Shown here one piece after another: positions 8,074-17,323 of a stretch of DNA of 64,000 bases (its first letter is position 1; each line of letters begins with the position of its first letter). The translations under genes were made by a program, and so were the position numbers. The notes beneath the pieces were generated by a model. It saw nothing but the letters and a program-made list of their open reading frames with translations. It was not told the DNA's origin and did not search any database. This DNA is from Corynebacterium amycolatum (GTDB taxonomy: Bacteria > Actinomycetota > Actinomycetes > Mycobacteriales > Mycobacteriaceae). The stretch lies in the NCBI RefSeq assembly GCF_016889425.1, contig NZ_CP069513.1:2356001-2420000 (forward strand), written 5' to 3'.

Positions 8074-9549
8074 ATGGCTAGCATTGATACTGCTTCGCTT
8101 CTGGACTGGACCTACCGCCTGTCCAACGTCGGCTACATTGTCGCCGCTGTCCTGTTCCTCTCTGCCCTCTCGGGCCTGTCTAAGCCGGAGACCGCTCGCC
8201 GCGGAAACGCCTTCGGTATTGCCGGCATGGCTGTCGCCGTTGTCATTGCCATCTTTCAGGCACTCGTCACCGCTGACACCAAGCCGGATACTCACTTCTC
8301 CCCGCTGATTACCCTGATTCTCATCGCTGTCGCTATCGGCATCGGTGGTGTCATCGGTATCACCCGCGCACGCAGCGTTGCCATGACTGGTATGCCGCAG
8401 CTGATTGCACTGTTCAACGGTCTGGTTGGACTCGGCGCTATCTTCATCGGCTTCAACTCGTACATCTTCGCCGAAGATGTTGACACCGATGCCCTGAAGT
8501 TCCACTTCGGCGAGGTCTACATTGGCGTCTTCATCGGCGCTGTGACCTTCACTGGTTCCATCGTCGCTGGCCTGAAGCTGTCTGAGAAGATCAAGGGCTC
8601 GCCGCTGCTACTGCCGGGCCGCAATGCTCTGAACATTGCCATTCTGGTGGTCACTCTGGTTCTCCTGGCTGTCTTCATCGCAACCGGCACCGAGGGCGGC
8701 GCCATCGCATGGGCATGCATGGTTGCTGTGACTGCTTTGGGCCTGTTTTTGGGCTGGCACTTGGTCATCGCCATCGGTGGCGGCGACATGCCGGTTGTCG
8801 TGTCCATCATGAACTCGTACTCCGGTTGGGCCGCTGCTTTCACCGGCCTCATGCTTGGCAACCCGCTGCTCATCATCACCGGTGCGCTGGTTGGTTCCTC
8901 CGGCGCCTACCTGTCGTACATCATGTGTGAGGCCATGAACCGCTCCTTTGCAAACGTTATTCTGGGTGGCTTTGGCTCCGAGGCTTCGTCGGCAAGCGCT
9001 GTGGAAGGCTCCCACACTGAGGTCAACCACGAGGACACTGCAGAAATCCTGCGCAACGCGGACAAGATTCTCATTGCTCCGGGCTACGGTATGGCTGTGG
9101 CACAGGCTCAGTACGCCGTCGCCGATCTGGTACGCAATTTGCGTGCCGACGGTAAGGAAGTGGTCTTCGGTATCCACCCAGTCGCTGGCCGCCTGCCGGG
9201 TCACATGAACGTGCTGTTGGCAGAGGCCAAGGTTCCCTACGACATCGTGCTGGAGCTGGACGAGGTCAACGATGACTTCGCTGATGTGGATGTCACCCTG
9301 GTCATCGGTGCAAATGACACCGTCAACCCGATGGCAGAGCAGCCGGGCTCCCCGATTGCGGGTATGCCGGTACTGAAGGTGTGGGAATCTGAGCGCGTGA
9401 TTGTTCTCAAGCGGTCGATGGGTTCGGGCTACTCGGGCGTGCAGAACCCGCTGTTCTTCAACGAAAACACCGACATGCTTATCGGCGATGCGAAGGCGAG
9501 CATCGACTCCCTGAATCGCATCCTGGCGGATTCGAAGGTCACCGCTTAA
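8074..9549 (+). CDS. pntB: NAD(P) transhydrogenase, beta subunit
   Basis: A 491-aa membrane subunit. Residues 1-290 hold about eight TM helices with conserved [24 protein letters not shown]. Residues 310-491 are the NADP(H)-binding domain III ([51 protein letters not shown]). Starts at ATG 8074 with an AAAGAGGAGG ribosome site inside the end of pntA. It completes the transhydrogenase with PntA. Confidence 0.96.
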   Translation: MASIDTASLLDWTYRLSNVGYIVAAVLFLSALSGLSKPETARRGNAFGIAGMAVAVVIAIFQALVTADTKPDTHFSPLITLILIAVAIGIGGVIGITRARSVAMTGMPQLIALFNGLVGLGAIFIGFNSYIFAEDVDTDALKFHFGEVYIGVFIGAVTFTGSIVAGLKLSEKIKGSPLLLPGRNALNIAILVVTLVLLAVFIATGTEGGAIAWACMVAVTALGLFLGWHLVIAIGGGDMPVVVSIMNSYSGWAAAFTGLMLGNPLLIITGALVGSSGAYLSYIMCEAMNRSFANVILGGFGSEASSASAVEGSHTEVNHEDTAEILRNADKILIAPGYGMAVAQAQYAVADLVRNLRADGKEVVFGIHPVAGRLPGHMNVLLAEAKVPYDIVLELDEVNDDFADVDVTLVIGANDTVNPMAEQPGSPIAGMPVLKVWESERVIVLKRSMGSGYSGVQNPLFFNENTDMLIGDAKASIDSLNRILADSKVTA

Positions 9550-9579
9550 ACCCGAAGTAAGCAACGCCGTACAAACCGG

Positions 9580-9604
9580 AGCCTAGGCGATTAGTTCCTA
9601 GGCT
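9580..9604. terminator. inverted repeat between convergent pntB and GNAT genes
   Basis: AGCCTAGG (9580-9587) and CCTAGGCT (9597-9604) form an 8-bp stem with a 9-nt loop, overlapping the stop codon of the leftward acetyltransferase gene. There is no clear T tract, so terminator function is tentative. Confidence 0.35.
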
Positions 9605-10065
9605 TCGCCACGGGCTGCATCACGAACCATGGTGATGTGCTCAATGCCGGCTTCCATGAAGGTCTCCCCGACCTCATGGAAGCCGGCTTTTGCGTACACA
9701 GCCTTCGCCTGCGTCTGGGCATGAAGAATCAGCCCCGTATCCGGGTGGTCAGCGATGACCTGCTGCAGCAGTTTCGAGGACAACCCCCTACCCCGGCTCG
9801 CAGCATCGACGACAACTCGGCCGATGGTGCGCGGGTAGCTCGACGAGTACTCATCGAGCGTGTCAATTACACGCAAGTACGCGATAATCTTGCGGGAGTC
9901 GTTGTCGTCGCGGATGAAATAGTGCTCTGCGGTATCTTCCAGGTCGCGCCAATCCATTTCCGGCTCCTCACAGGACTGCTCAAGATAGAACACGTCGGTA
10001 CGCAGCGCCGAGATGGCATACGCATCGGTCGCACTGAGGTCGGAAAAAGAAGCTCTCTCAATCAT
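9598..10065 (-). CDS. GNAT family N-acetyltransferase, ElaA-like
   Basis: A 155-aa protein with the full ElaA-type layout: an N-terminal helix with Arg...Val-Phe...Glu-Gln, a central strand with Ile-Gly-Arg-Val-Val-Val, the acetyl-CoA loop Arg-Gly-Arg-Gly-Leu at about residues 92-96, and Ala-Lys-Ala-Gly-Phe plus a final Gly-Ile-Glu-His-Ile-Thr-Met. It would acetylate an unknown amine substrate in the cytoplasm. It is a single gene converging with pntB. Confidence 0.85.
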   Translation of the reverse strand: MIERASFSDLSATDAYAISALRTDVFYLEQSCEEPEMDWRDLEDTAEHYFIRDDNDSRKIIAYLRVIDTLDEYSSSYPRTIGRVVVDAASRGRGLSSKLLQQVIADHPDTGLILHAQTQAKAVYAKAGFHEVGETFMEAGIEHITMVRDAARGEA

Positions 10066-10152
10066 GGTGGCTGATTTTACTGCGAAGTGCTGTGCGACTC
10101 TGACAGCTGGCAGACTTTGTGGCGCACCATCGCGCAGGATGACGCCGCAGAC

Positions 10153-11037
10153 CTATGCCGCCCGCACCCGGCGGAATTTTACCTTCGCGCCGGGCACCAA
10201 TTGCCCAGCTCTCGACAATGACGGCTCCGTCAGCACACCAATGACCGGATATCCACCCGTCGCCGGATGATCAGGACCGAAAATAATCGGCTGCCCCGAT
10301 GCGGGCACTTGTATCGCACCGGGAACCATTCCCTCGCTGGCCAACTCATGGGTGACCTGGCGCTCAAGAGTAGTCCCACTCAGCCGAAGTCCGACGCGGT
10401 TGGCCTCTTGCGTCACGGTCCATGTCTCGTGAAAGAAATCACTGACACTTTCCGACGTAAACCAGTCCGCCCGAGGCCCAGGAACAACATCAAGACGGGC
10501 AGCCTCGCTCGACCAATGAGGAGCGGGATAAATTGCGATTGACGAACCCGTCGAATACTCCGGGTCGCCGACTGGCAAGACCTGACCAGCCTGCAAAGGC
10601 GCTGGACCGAGCTTGCCAAGCGTATCGTATGACCGCGACCCCAACACTTCCGCGACATCGATGCCCCCTCGAATCGCGACGTATCCACGAAGACCCGCAT
10701 CGAAGGTACCAAGCCTCACAATCGCCTTCGCCCCGACCACAATTCGGCTATTCATCGAGGTTTTGATGACCTTGCCATCCTGCTCGACGGTCACCTCACC
10801 GTGGGCTCCTGCAAAGGAGATAATTGCCCCCTCCGCTACTTGGAACTCCAACCCGCCGACGACGCATTCGAGCACAGCGAGGTTTTCTTCGTTGACAACC
10901 ATCCGGTTAGCAGCTGCCGCGGACTCGCGGTCGAACGCACCGGAGGTACTCACCCCCAAGCTCCCTTGCCCAGCACGGCCCCAATCCTGAATAGTCGTCA
11001 AAATACCGGGTCGAATAATCTCGATAGAATTCTTCAT
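10153..11037 (-). CDS. pxpC: 5-oxoprolinase subunit C (KipA/biotin-dependent carboxyltransferase family)
   Basis: A 294-aa protein beginning Ile-Glu-Ile-Ile-Arg-Pro-Gly-Ile-Leu-Thr-Thr-Ile-Gln-Asp and containing GRAGQGSLGVSTSGAFD, the KipA/PxpC signature. The C-terminal region ATGGYPVIG also fits. With PxpA and PxpB it makes the ATP-dependent 5-oxoprolinase that opens pyroglutamate to glutamate. Last gene of the minus-strand cluster, 18 nt after pxpB. Confidence 0.92.
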   Translation of the reverse strand: MKNSIEIIRPGILTTIQDWGRAGQGSLGVSTSGAFDRESAAAANRMVVNEENLAVLECVVGGLEFQVAEGAIISFAGAHGEVTVEQDGKVIKTSMNSRIVVGAKAIVRLGTFDAGLRGYVAIRGGIDVAEVLGSRSYDTLGKLGPAPLQAGQVLPVGDPEYSTGSSIAIYPAPHWSSEAARLDVVPGPRADWFTSESVSDFFHETWTVTQEANRVGLRLSGTTLERQVTHELASEGMVPGAIQVPASGQPIIFGPDHPATGGYPVIGVLTEPSLSRAGQLVPGAKVKFRRVRAA

Positions 11038-11055
11038 CTCTTCCGCACCCTTTTT

Positions 11056-11709
11056 CTACGCCGCACTCGCCGTAGAAGTCGCCTCAAATTGAACCTCAGC
11101 CCCGGGCTCAAGCAGCGCCGGATTGAGCCGATTTAAGTCCCACATCTCCACATCTGTATGCCCCAAGAGTTGCCAGCCACCGGGCGAATCGATGGGATAC
11201 ACACCTGCGAATTGGCCTGCAAGTCCGACAGAGCCCTTGGGAACTCGGGTGCGCGGCGTCGCAAGGCGGGGAATATCAAGCGGCTCTGGCCATCCCTGAC
11301 CGCTCCCCCGCACCATGTAATAAAAGCCCGGCGCAAATCCACCGAACGCGGCCGTCCAAGGGCGCTCGCAGTGCCAATCAATTAACGCTTGGGGGCTCAT
11401 CCCAAGGCTTTGTGCCAAGGATTCAAGGTCCGCGCCGTCATAGTGAACGGGAATCGTCACTGTCTTTCGCTTGTCGACGGTGTGCCTCTGCGTATTGTTG
11501 CCCTGCAGCGCGGTTTCGACTGCGCTGAGGTATCGACGAGCCGGCCCGCGAAAGCGAAGTAGGAGCGTTTGGGCTGCGGGTACCCTGTCAACGAGTCCCT
11601 CGATCTCAGCCGCCGCAGAGTGTGCACGAAGTACCTTCGCCAACGGATTGGCCGATGATGAATAGTCGATAAGCAGCGCATTTGTTCCCATAGGGCGAAT
11701 CTCGGCCAT
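11056..11709 (-). CDS. pxpB: 5-oxoprolinase subunit B (KipI family)
   Basis: A 217-aa protein with KipI/PxpB features: Arg-Phe-Arg-Gly near residue 52, the Ile-Pro-Val-His-Tyr-Asp-Gly-Ala-Asp-Leu strand at about residue 88, FGGFAPGFYYM, and PRTRVPKGSVGLAGQFAGVYP followed by GGWQLLG. It is the partner of PxpC in the 5-oxoprolinase complex. Seventy-one bp separate it from pxpA, so it is one operon. Confidence 0.93.
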   Translation of the reverse strand: MAEIRPMGTNALLIDYSSSANPLAKVLRAHSAAAEIEGLVDRVPAAQTLLLRFRGPARRYLSAVETALQGNNTQRHTVDKRKTVTIPVHYDGADLESLAQSLGMSPQALIDWHCERPWTAAFGGFAPGFYYMVRGSGQGWPEPLDIPRLATPRTRVPKGSVGLAGQFAGVYPIDSPGGWQLLGHTDVEMWDLNRLNPALLEPGAEVQFEATSTASAA

Positions 11710-11780
11710 GGCGGTGCTGATCCTTTCTTTCTTGCGAGGTTGAAAAACTGCGGTCGATAAGACCGGTGTACGAGTCCGCG

Positions 11781-12554
11781 CTATACGTGGGCAGCGACGG
11801 TAACTCCCGCGTCGACGAGACCTTGGCGAATCCTACGGGACAGTTCGACCGCGCCAGGGGTGTCTCCGTGCAAACAAATAGAGTTAGCCTGCACGGTCAA
11901 CAGTGAACCGTCGTAAGCGGCGATTGGTTCCCCACTGGCCATTGCAATGACACGTTTGACGGCGGCATCGGGGTCTGCAATGACCGAGCCCGCGAGCGCT
12001 CGGGAAACTAGCGTTCCGTCGGAGTTGTATGCGCGGTCAGCAAAAGCTTCCCGAATCACAGGGAGGTCCGCATCGAGGCTGAGCCGTTCGATGACCGACC
12101 CCGGCTGCGCCATAATGGCAAGCCCATCTCCGCAGGTGGAGCGAGCGAGCAGGAGCGCCTCCACCACTGCAGTGGCCTGATTTTCGTCCACTGCGATGCG
12201 GTTATAGAGGGCACCGTGGGGTTTGACGTAGGAAACTTCGGTACCCACCGCCCGTGCACATGCCGATAGGGCACCAATCTGGTATACAGTTTCGGCTCGC
12301 AATTCTCGATGTGAGTAGTCCATGCGACGTCGTCCGAATCCGGCGAGATCGCGGTAGGCGACGTGTGCGCCGATGCGAATTCCGCGCGCGGCAGCTGCCT
12401 CACAGGTCTCCATCATGACGCTAGCGTCACCCGCGTGATACCCGCAAGCAACATTCGCACTGGTCACAATGTCCAGTAGAGCGATGTCATCCCCCATCTT
12501 CCATGAGCCGAAAGCTTCCCCGAGATCAGAGTTGAGATCGATAATGGCGCCCAT
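11781..12554 (-). CDS. pxpA: 5-oxoprolinase subunit A (LamB/YcsF family)
   Basis: A 257-aa protein of the expected family length. It starts Ile-Asp-Leu-Asn-Ser-Asp-Leu-Gly-Glu and has the conserved SANVACGYHAGD, GAHVAYRDLAGFGRR and VKPHGALYN motifs of YcsF/PxpA. It supplies the catalytic scaffold of ATP-dependent 5-oxoprolinase with PxpB and PxpC. Lies between the NRAMP-like carrier and pxpB. Confidence 0.95.
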   Translation of the reverse strand: MGAIIDLNSDLGEAFGSWKMGDDIALLDIVTSANVACGYHAGDASVMMETCEAAAARGIRIGAHVAYRDLAGFGRRRMDYSHRELRAETVYQIGALSACARAVGTEVSYVKPHGALYNRIAVDENQATAVVEALLLARSTCGDGLAIMAQPGSVIERLSLDADLPVIREAFADRAYNSDGTLVSRALAGSVIADPDAAVKRVIAMASGEPIAAYDGSLLTVQANSICLHGDTPGAVELSRRIRQGLVDAGVTVAAHV

Positions 12555-12643
12555 AAACGTCGCCGCCCCTTCCAGGTAGTAATGCTGGTCTTTGTACCGT
12601 TGATATGTTGGTCCTCATCTGAGCTGTACGAAAAACCGGCCGA

Positions 12644-13855
12644 TTAGCCGAGCATTTCAAACACGCCGCCGAACGAGCGCCACGCCAAGAACCAAGCGAC
12701 TGCGACACCCACGATTCCGATAGCCGCTAACCACTTCGGGTACTTGTAGCCATTCATGAGGTCCGCACGGAACAGCGCGATGTAAATCAGCACAGTAACA
12801 CCAATTGGTAGAACCAAACCGTTGAAGGCTCCGGCGAAAACCAACAGCGTCGCTGGAGCCGTACCGATGACACCGAAGAGCAGCGTGGAAATTGCAATTA
12901 GGACAATGGTGATCGTGTTTTGAGTCTTGGCACCAGCACCCGAGGAACGAGTCAGAAACGTTGCCGAGGTGTAGCTGGCACCCACAATCGACGAGATTCC
13001 CGCAGCCCACAGGACAACGCCAAAGAATCGCATACCCCAATCGCCTGCCGCAGCTTGGAATGCCTCTGCAGCGGGGTTTCCATCCGTATTGAGGACCACG
13101 CCACCCGCGACCACTCCCAAGACAGCTAGGAAAAGTAGGAAACGCATGATAGCCGTGACAATGATGCTCGTAACAGATGAGCGAGTGGTCTGCGCGAGGT
13201 GCTCCACACCGCTGGCGCCAGCGTCAAGCATGCGGTGAGCGCCAGCGTAAGTAATGTAACCGCCTACAGTGCCACCGACCAGCGTGATGATTGCCAGCAA
13301 GTCAATCGTGTCGGGCATGACCGTGTTCTTCAGTGCTTCTCCTACTGGTGGGTTAGAACTGAACGCCACAATTGCAGTGACCAGAATCATCACTACACCA
13401 AGCACGACGAGTGCCTTGTCCAGCGCCATACCCGCCCGTCGGGAGAGAAAGAAGCCAATGGCGAGGATTGCAGTAACAATGCCGCCAATCTTTGCGTCCA
13501 CGCCCAACATCGCGTTCGCGCCAAGTCCAGCTCCGCCGACGTTGCCAATATTGAAGACCACACCACCGATGACAATGAGAATTGACATAAGCCAGCCCAA
13601 CCCCGGAATCACGGCGTTGCCGAGCTCCTGTGCGCGGCGTCCAGAGACGGCGATTACTCGCCACACGTTGAGCTGAATCGCGATATCAAGAAGCACCGAG
13701 ACCAAAATGGCAAAGGCGAAAGCCGCGCCAAGCTTGGCCGTAAAGGTTGCGGTCTGGGTGAGGAAGCCTGGCCCGATAGCACTGGTCGCCATCAGGAATA
13801 CAGCGCCGAGGAGTGCCGTTCGACGCGCCTTGTGGGCAGATGTTGAAGCGTCCAT
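12644..13855 (-). CDS. NRAMP-family-like transporter (YcsG-like), 5-oxoproline cluster
   Basis: A 403-aa protein from ATG 13855, preceded by AGGGAAAGG; an upstream in-frame start is less likely. About 11 hydrophobic helices. TM1 contains Ser-Ala-Ile-Gly-Pro-Gly-Phe-Leu-Thr-Gln-Thr-Ala, in the place of the NRAMP metal-site DPGN motif, which is absent. Bacillus ycsG occupies the same place in the kip/pxp operon. Missing metal ligands and the context suggest import of 5-oxoproline or a similar acid, perhaps with H+ or Na+; this is inference. First gene of the cluster. Confidence 0.8.
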   Translation of the reverse strand: MDASTSAHKARRTALLGAVFLMATSAIGPGFLTQTATFTAKLGAAFAFAILVSVLLDIAIQLNVWRVIAVSGRRAQELGNAVIPGLGWLMSILIVIGGVVFNIGNVGGAGLGANAMLGVDAKIGGIVTAILAIGFFLSRRAGMALDKALVVLGVVMILVTAIVAFSSNPPVGEALKNTVMPDTIDLLAIITLVGGTVGGYITYAGAHRMLDAGASGVEHLAQTTRSSVTSIIVTAIMRFLLFLAVLGVVAGGVVLNTDGNPAAEAFQAAAGDWGMRFFGVVLWAAGISSIVGASYTSATFLTRSSGAGAKTQNTITIVLIAISTLLFGVIGTAPATLLVFAGAFNGLVLPIGVTVLIYIALFRADLMNGYKYPKWLAAIGIVGVAVAWFLAWRSFGGVFEMLG

Positions 13856-13989
13856 AGCGTAAGGCCTTTCCCTACAAATCTGACAATCCCCACGTTGAAG
13901 GATTCCTACGTTGAAGATCGTCTGCACCGAGATTGTTGAACAATGTCTCGTATGTTAATTGGTGATGGCCGCCACACAAAAGTGCTTTA

Positions 13990-14011
13990 GTAGTCTGTAT
14001 TACATGACTAC
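13990..14011. promoter_or_regulatory. candidate GntR operator over the gntR start
   Basis: GTAGTC (13990-13995) and GACTAC (14006-14011) form 6-bp inverted arms around TGTATTACAT, itself containing the palindrome TGTA-T-TACA. The site covers ATG 14004. TAGTCT (13991-13996) could be a -10 with transcription starting at the ATG. The position fits autorepression and possibly control of the divergent pxp cluster. Confidence 0.4.
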
Positions 14012-14693
14012 CCCCGGAAACATCCTCGACGATCAGACCCACACGTCCTCTGGGGAAAAACAACATGACGTTTCAGTAGCGGATGCCACCGCAACTGTCC
14101 TGCGCCGAGAGATTCTCGCCGGAAAGCACTACAGCGGCGAGCAGCTCCGTGAAACCCAACTTGCTGCGCGACTACAGGTCAGTCGCAACACCATCCGACA
14201 GGCGTACCGGAAGCTGGAATCTGAGGGGCTACTCACTCACATCCCTCATCACGGCGTTTTTATCGCCTCCTTCGACAAAGAACGCATCCGCGAACTGTAT
14301 GCTTTTCGCCATGTCGCCGAATGCGGAACACTGCGGTCGCTAAGCAAGAGCCAAGCAAAGCTCCTCGGCAAAGAGATTCTTTCTCTTTGTGGTTCGCAGT
14401 CATCATTGAACCTTCCCGAACGGAATAATGCCTTTCACCTCGCCATCGTCAGGGCTTCCGGGTCTCCCGACCTGTTAGCAACCGCCGAATCCATTCAGGC
14501 CCAACTCCGTCTTTGCTTCCTCTCCTACCCCCAAAGCATCGAACTCCATGCCCGATACGCCGATCGCCACATCAGTATCGCCAAGGTTCTCATCGAAGAC
14601 ACCCCGCACCACGCCGCCGACCTCCTCAGCGCCTACCTCAACGAGTCCTTCGACGCCGTCACCGCTGCCCTCCCACCTGCCACCCGTTCATAA
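14004..14693 (+). CDS. GntR family regulator (FadR/FCD-like), probable pxp cluster regulator
   Basis: A 229-aa protein from ATG 14004; an upstream frame start at 13959 is less likely. An N-terminal winged helix (residues ~20-85) has QLAARLQVSRNTIRQAYRKLESEGLL and HHGVFIASF, the GntR hallmark. The C-terminal all-helical domain has the Arg-Glu-Leu-Tyr-Ala-Phe-Arg...Glu start and later His residues of FCD effector domains. Divergently transcribed from the NRAMP-pxpABC operon, so it likely senses 5-oxoproline or a related acid (inference). Confidence 0.85.
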   Translation: MTTPGNILDDQTHTSSGEKQHDVSVADATATVLRREILAGKHYSGEQLRETQLAARLQVSRNTIRQAYRKLESEGLLTHIPHHGVFIASFDKERIRELYAFRHVAECGTLRSLSKSQAKLLGKEILSLCGSQSSLNLPERNNAFHLAIVRASGSPDLLATAESIQAQLRLCFLSYPQSIELHARYADRHISIAKVLIEDTPHHAADLLSAYLNESFDAVTAALPPATRS

Positions 14694-14711
14694 TTAGCAG
14701 CTAGGACTACA

Positions 14712-15686
14712 GTGATGGACATGGCAGCAAATTCAGGCAACGCATACGCAATGACCATTACGGAGTTCGGCCCCGCTGACATTTTCACCAGGACACCTAT
14801 CGAGCCTGCAGAGCCCGGCCCCGGTGAAATCCTGGTCAAAACCACAGCCATCGGCGCAAACCCGCTGGACTACAAGATGCGCGATGGATCTTCCGGCCTG
14901 TGCGCAAAGTTCACCCCTCCCGCGGTGCTCGGACGTGAAGCCGCTGGCGAAGTCGTTGCCGTCGGCGAAGGTGTGGACAGCTTCGCCCCCGGCGACCGTG
15001 TCTTCGGCATGCGCAGCTTCGACGACTTCCGCGGCACCTACGCAACGCACAACGTCTTCCCCGCCGACGGTGTGGTCCGAACGCCCGATTCGCTTGACGA
15101 CGTTACCGCTGCGGGCCTTGCCCTAGTGGGAATCACGGCGACCGTGGCTGTCGAGCAGCTTGCAAAGGTAAAAAGCGGTGACACCGTACTAATTCATGGT
15201 GCCGGTGGCGGTGTTGGCCAGCTGATGACGCAGCTGGCGGTCGCCCGTGGCGCAACTGTGTTGGCCAGTGCGTCGTCACGCCATCATGAAAAACTAGTGG
15301 GCTTTGGCGCGCAGCACATTGATTACACAGCGGAAGATGTATTCAAGGCTGTGCGCCAGCAGTTCCCCGAGGGCGTGGACGTTGTCCTTGACGGCGTGTA
15401 TTTCGATACTTTCCTCCCCTCGCTGGATGTGTTGGCATCGGATGGTCGGATTGTGGCGCTGCCTTCGCTGGCCGATTTAACACCGGCGAAGGAACGCGGC
15501 ATTGAGGCACACATCCCGGCTATTTCGAATGACACGACTATTTATGCAGACCTGGCCGACCGCGTGGTTGCCGGTGAGATTTCGCTTCCTATCGGCCTGA
15601 CTAAAAATCTCACCGAGGTCGCGGAGGTCCACCGGGTATTGGAAGACGGACACGCTGACGGCAAGGTTGTGATGACCGTCGACTAA
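14712..15686 (+). CDS. NADP-dependent quinone-oxidoreductase-like protein (MDR superfamily)
   Basis: A 324-aa zinc-free medium-chain dehydrogenase/reductase. The start may be GTG 14712, ATG 14715 or ATG 14721. The N-terminal GroES-like domain contains NPLDYKMRDG and LGREAAGEVVAVGEGV. The cofactor domain has HGAGGGVGQLMTQLAVARGA near residue 155. The end HADGKVVMTVD is typical. It probably reduces quinones or enones with NADPH. It follows gntR by 18 bp and may be co-transcribed. Confidence 0.87.
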   Translation: MMDMAANSGNAYAMTITEFGPADIFTRTPIEPAEPGPGEILVKTTAIGANPLDYKMRDGSSGLCAKFTPPAVLGREAAGEVVAVGEGVDSFAPGDRVFGMRSFDDFRGTYATHNVFPADGVVRTPDSLDDVTAAGLALVGITATVAVEQLAKVKSGDTVLIHGAGGGVGQLMTQLAVARGATVLASASSRHHEKLVGFGAQHIDYTAEDVFKAVRQQFPEGVDVVLDGVYFDTFLPSLDVLASDGRIVALPSLADLTPAKERGIEAHIPAISNDTTIYADLADRVVAGEISLPIGLTKNLTEVAEVHRVLEDGHADGKVVMTVD

Positions 15687-15699
15687 TTCAAGTGCGTTA

Positions 15700-16221
15700 C
15701 TACAGCTCGCGACGAGCGTTCTGATACGTCTTCGTCAGCGAGCACCAGAGCTCGTCGGCATCAGAGATGGCTTCCACCAGCTCCCGGTTAGTCATAGTTT
15801 CGCGCTGCTCGCGCAGTCGGTTGTTTAGCTTTCGAGCTCGAGAGAGCTCACCGCGTAGTTCGATGAGCTCCGGCGTAGCCTCTCCGGAGGCAAATACATC
15901 TTTGTAGATGGTGCCGACCCCCATTGTGGTGTTCACGTTGTCCCAGGCAGAGAGGATTGCGGTGAGCTGGTACTCGGTGTCCATGGCAATCTGCTGTAGC
16001 TCAGCGTGATTACGCTCGGCGAGCTCGTGCGCCTCAGCGCTGCGGCGCACACCGACCCACGCCTGGTATGCAATGAGAATCGCAAGCACCAAGCCCGCAA
16101 CTGGCAATGCATATTGCAGAATCCACAGCGTGACACCGAAGAGCTGAACAATCAGGCCGAAGAAGAAAAATACGACAATGACCGTCGCGCACCCGTTGTC
16201 GGAGCCTGAGCGTTTACTCAT
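15700..16221 (-). CDS. membrane protein of unknown function with coiled coil
   Basis: A 173-aa protein. Residues 11-55 form two hydrophobic segments (Val-Ile-Val-Val-Phe-Phe-Phe-Phe, then Tyr-Ala-Leu-Pro-Val-Ala-Gly-Leu-Val-Leu). Residues 58-173 are charged and largely helical, rich in Glu/Arg/Leu and likely coiled-coil in the cytoplasm. The ATG overlaps the stop of the preceding gene (ATGA). It is the last gene of the mnt operon. No family is recognised. Confidence 0.6.
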   Translation of the reverse strand: MSKRSGSDNGCATVIVVFFFFGLIVQLFGVTLWILQYALPVAGLVLAILIAYQAWVGVRRSAEAHELAERNHAELQQIAMDTEYQLTAILSAWDNVNTTMGVGTIYKDVFASGEATPELIELRGELSRARKLNNRLREQRETMTNRELVEAISDADELWCSLTKTYQNARREL

Positions 16222-16661
16222 CGCGGCGTCACCTCCGCCGCAGCATTCAAAATCGCATCGGCCCCCAGGTGGCTGGCGTAGCCAAGTCCGATGGCTGCTG
16301 CCAAAAGGAGTATTGCCAGCAACGTATAGACGATTGCCTCTTTGACGGTGCTAGTGACCGCAATGCGCTGCTCTTCGTAGTCCAGCAGTGCCCGCATATC
16401 TTTGGTCGAGGCATTCAAGCGGCGTTCGAGATTAGCCATGTGTTCCTGCTGCTCAGCAGGCGAGATAGCGATGGCATTGAGTGGCACATCAACGCTCTCG
16501 ACACTGGCATATGCCTGTCGACGAGCACTCTTCACGCTGTCGAACGAAACTGACGGTGCGGGTGGCACTTTAGTTGGCCCAGTGAGATTCCGCGACACCT
16601 TATAGTAAGAGCGCGCTGCGGCCCTCGTCAGTTCGTTGTTGGAGTCGCCTTGATTGCCCAT
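16218..16661 (-). CDS. tail-anchored membrane protein of unknown function
   Basis: A 147-aa protein: a polar N-terminal half, a helical stretch (residues ~70-105, QQEHMANLERRLNASTKD...) and one strong TM segment at about residues 111-132 (Tyr-Thr-Leu-Leu-Ala-Ile-Leu-Leu-Leu-Ala). The N-terminus would be cytoplasmic. It starts within the last 34 nt of mntR and overlaps the next gene by 4 nt, so all three are coupled. No known family. Confidence 0.6.
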   Translation of the reverse strand: MGNQGDSNNELTRAAARSYYKVSRNLTGPTKVPPAPSVSFDSVKSARRQAYASVESVDVPLNAIAISPAEQQEHMANLERRLNASTKDMRALLDYEEQRIAVTSTVKEAIVYTLLAILLLAAAIGLGYASHLGADAILNAAAEVTPR

Positions 16662-17320
16662 AGTGCCGAGTCTGCCACATGAATTTTCTTTGGCTCGGTA
16701 TCGTCCACCTCATCGAGGATGGCAAAGACATGCATGCCTGCATATGGTGCGGCTTCGGCTCGGAGCACAGTCCCCGGTCCTACCCCTGATGTCGCCAAAT
16801 AGCGCAGTAGTTCAGGGTCGGAGTCATTAATGCGATCGACTACCACCATCGCGCCGGCTTCGATATCCGTCAGGTCGGTGCGCACTGCGCTGGCGATGGT
16901 ACCGCTTGCGCTGGGAATTGGATCGCCATGCGGATCGCGCTCAGGGAATCCCAGCATTGCATCAATGCGACTAATGAAATCATCCGAGACCGCATGTTCA
17001 AGCTTTTCGGCTTCCTCGTGAACCTCATCCCAGGTGTATCCCAGAGTCGAGACCAAGAAGCTTTCAATCAACCGGTGGCGACGCACCATGATTAGCGCAA
17101 TGTCTCGCCCACGGTCCGACAGGCTAATGCCCCGATACGGCTCGTGGTTGACAAGGCCACGTGCAGCTAGCTTCTTTACAGCCTCGCTGGCGGTGGGCTT
17201 CTTTTCGCCCATCCGCTCAGCGACGTCGCCAAGTGCCACTTTTTCACCGGTGCGCTCGTGCAAATCCCAAATGACCTTGAGGTAGTCCTGGGTCTTTGCT
17301 GGTAAATCCTCCACGTGCAT
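16628..17320 (-). CDS. mntR: manganese-responsive DtxR-family repressor MntR
   Basis: A 230-aa protein. The N-terminal winged helix (residues 1-70) has KTQDYLKVIWDLHERTG and KKPTASEAVKKLAARGLVNHEPYRG. The dimerisation/metal domain (75-140) has RRHRLIESFL, WDEVHEEAEKLEHAVSD and RIDAMLGFPERDPHGDPIP, carrying the His/Glu ligands of the family. The C-terminal ~80 residues look like the SH3/FeoA-type domain. It is encoded at the end of the ABC transporter operon, 3 nt after mntD, so the assignment to Mn rather than Fe rests on context and on the box at 20925-20938. Confidence 0.88.
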   Translation of the reverse strand: MHVEDLPAKTQDYLKVIWDLHERTGEKVALGDVAERMGEKKPTASEAVKKLAARGLVNHEPYRGISLSDRGRDIALIMVRRHRLIESFLVSTLGYTWDEVHEEAEKLEHAVSDDFISRIDAMLGFPERDPHGDPIPSASGTIASAVRTDLTDIEAGAMVVVDRINDSDPELLRYLATSGVGPGTVLRAEAAPYAGMHVFAILDEVDDTEPKKIHVADSALWAIKATPTTN

Positions 17321-17323
17321 TCT

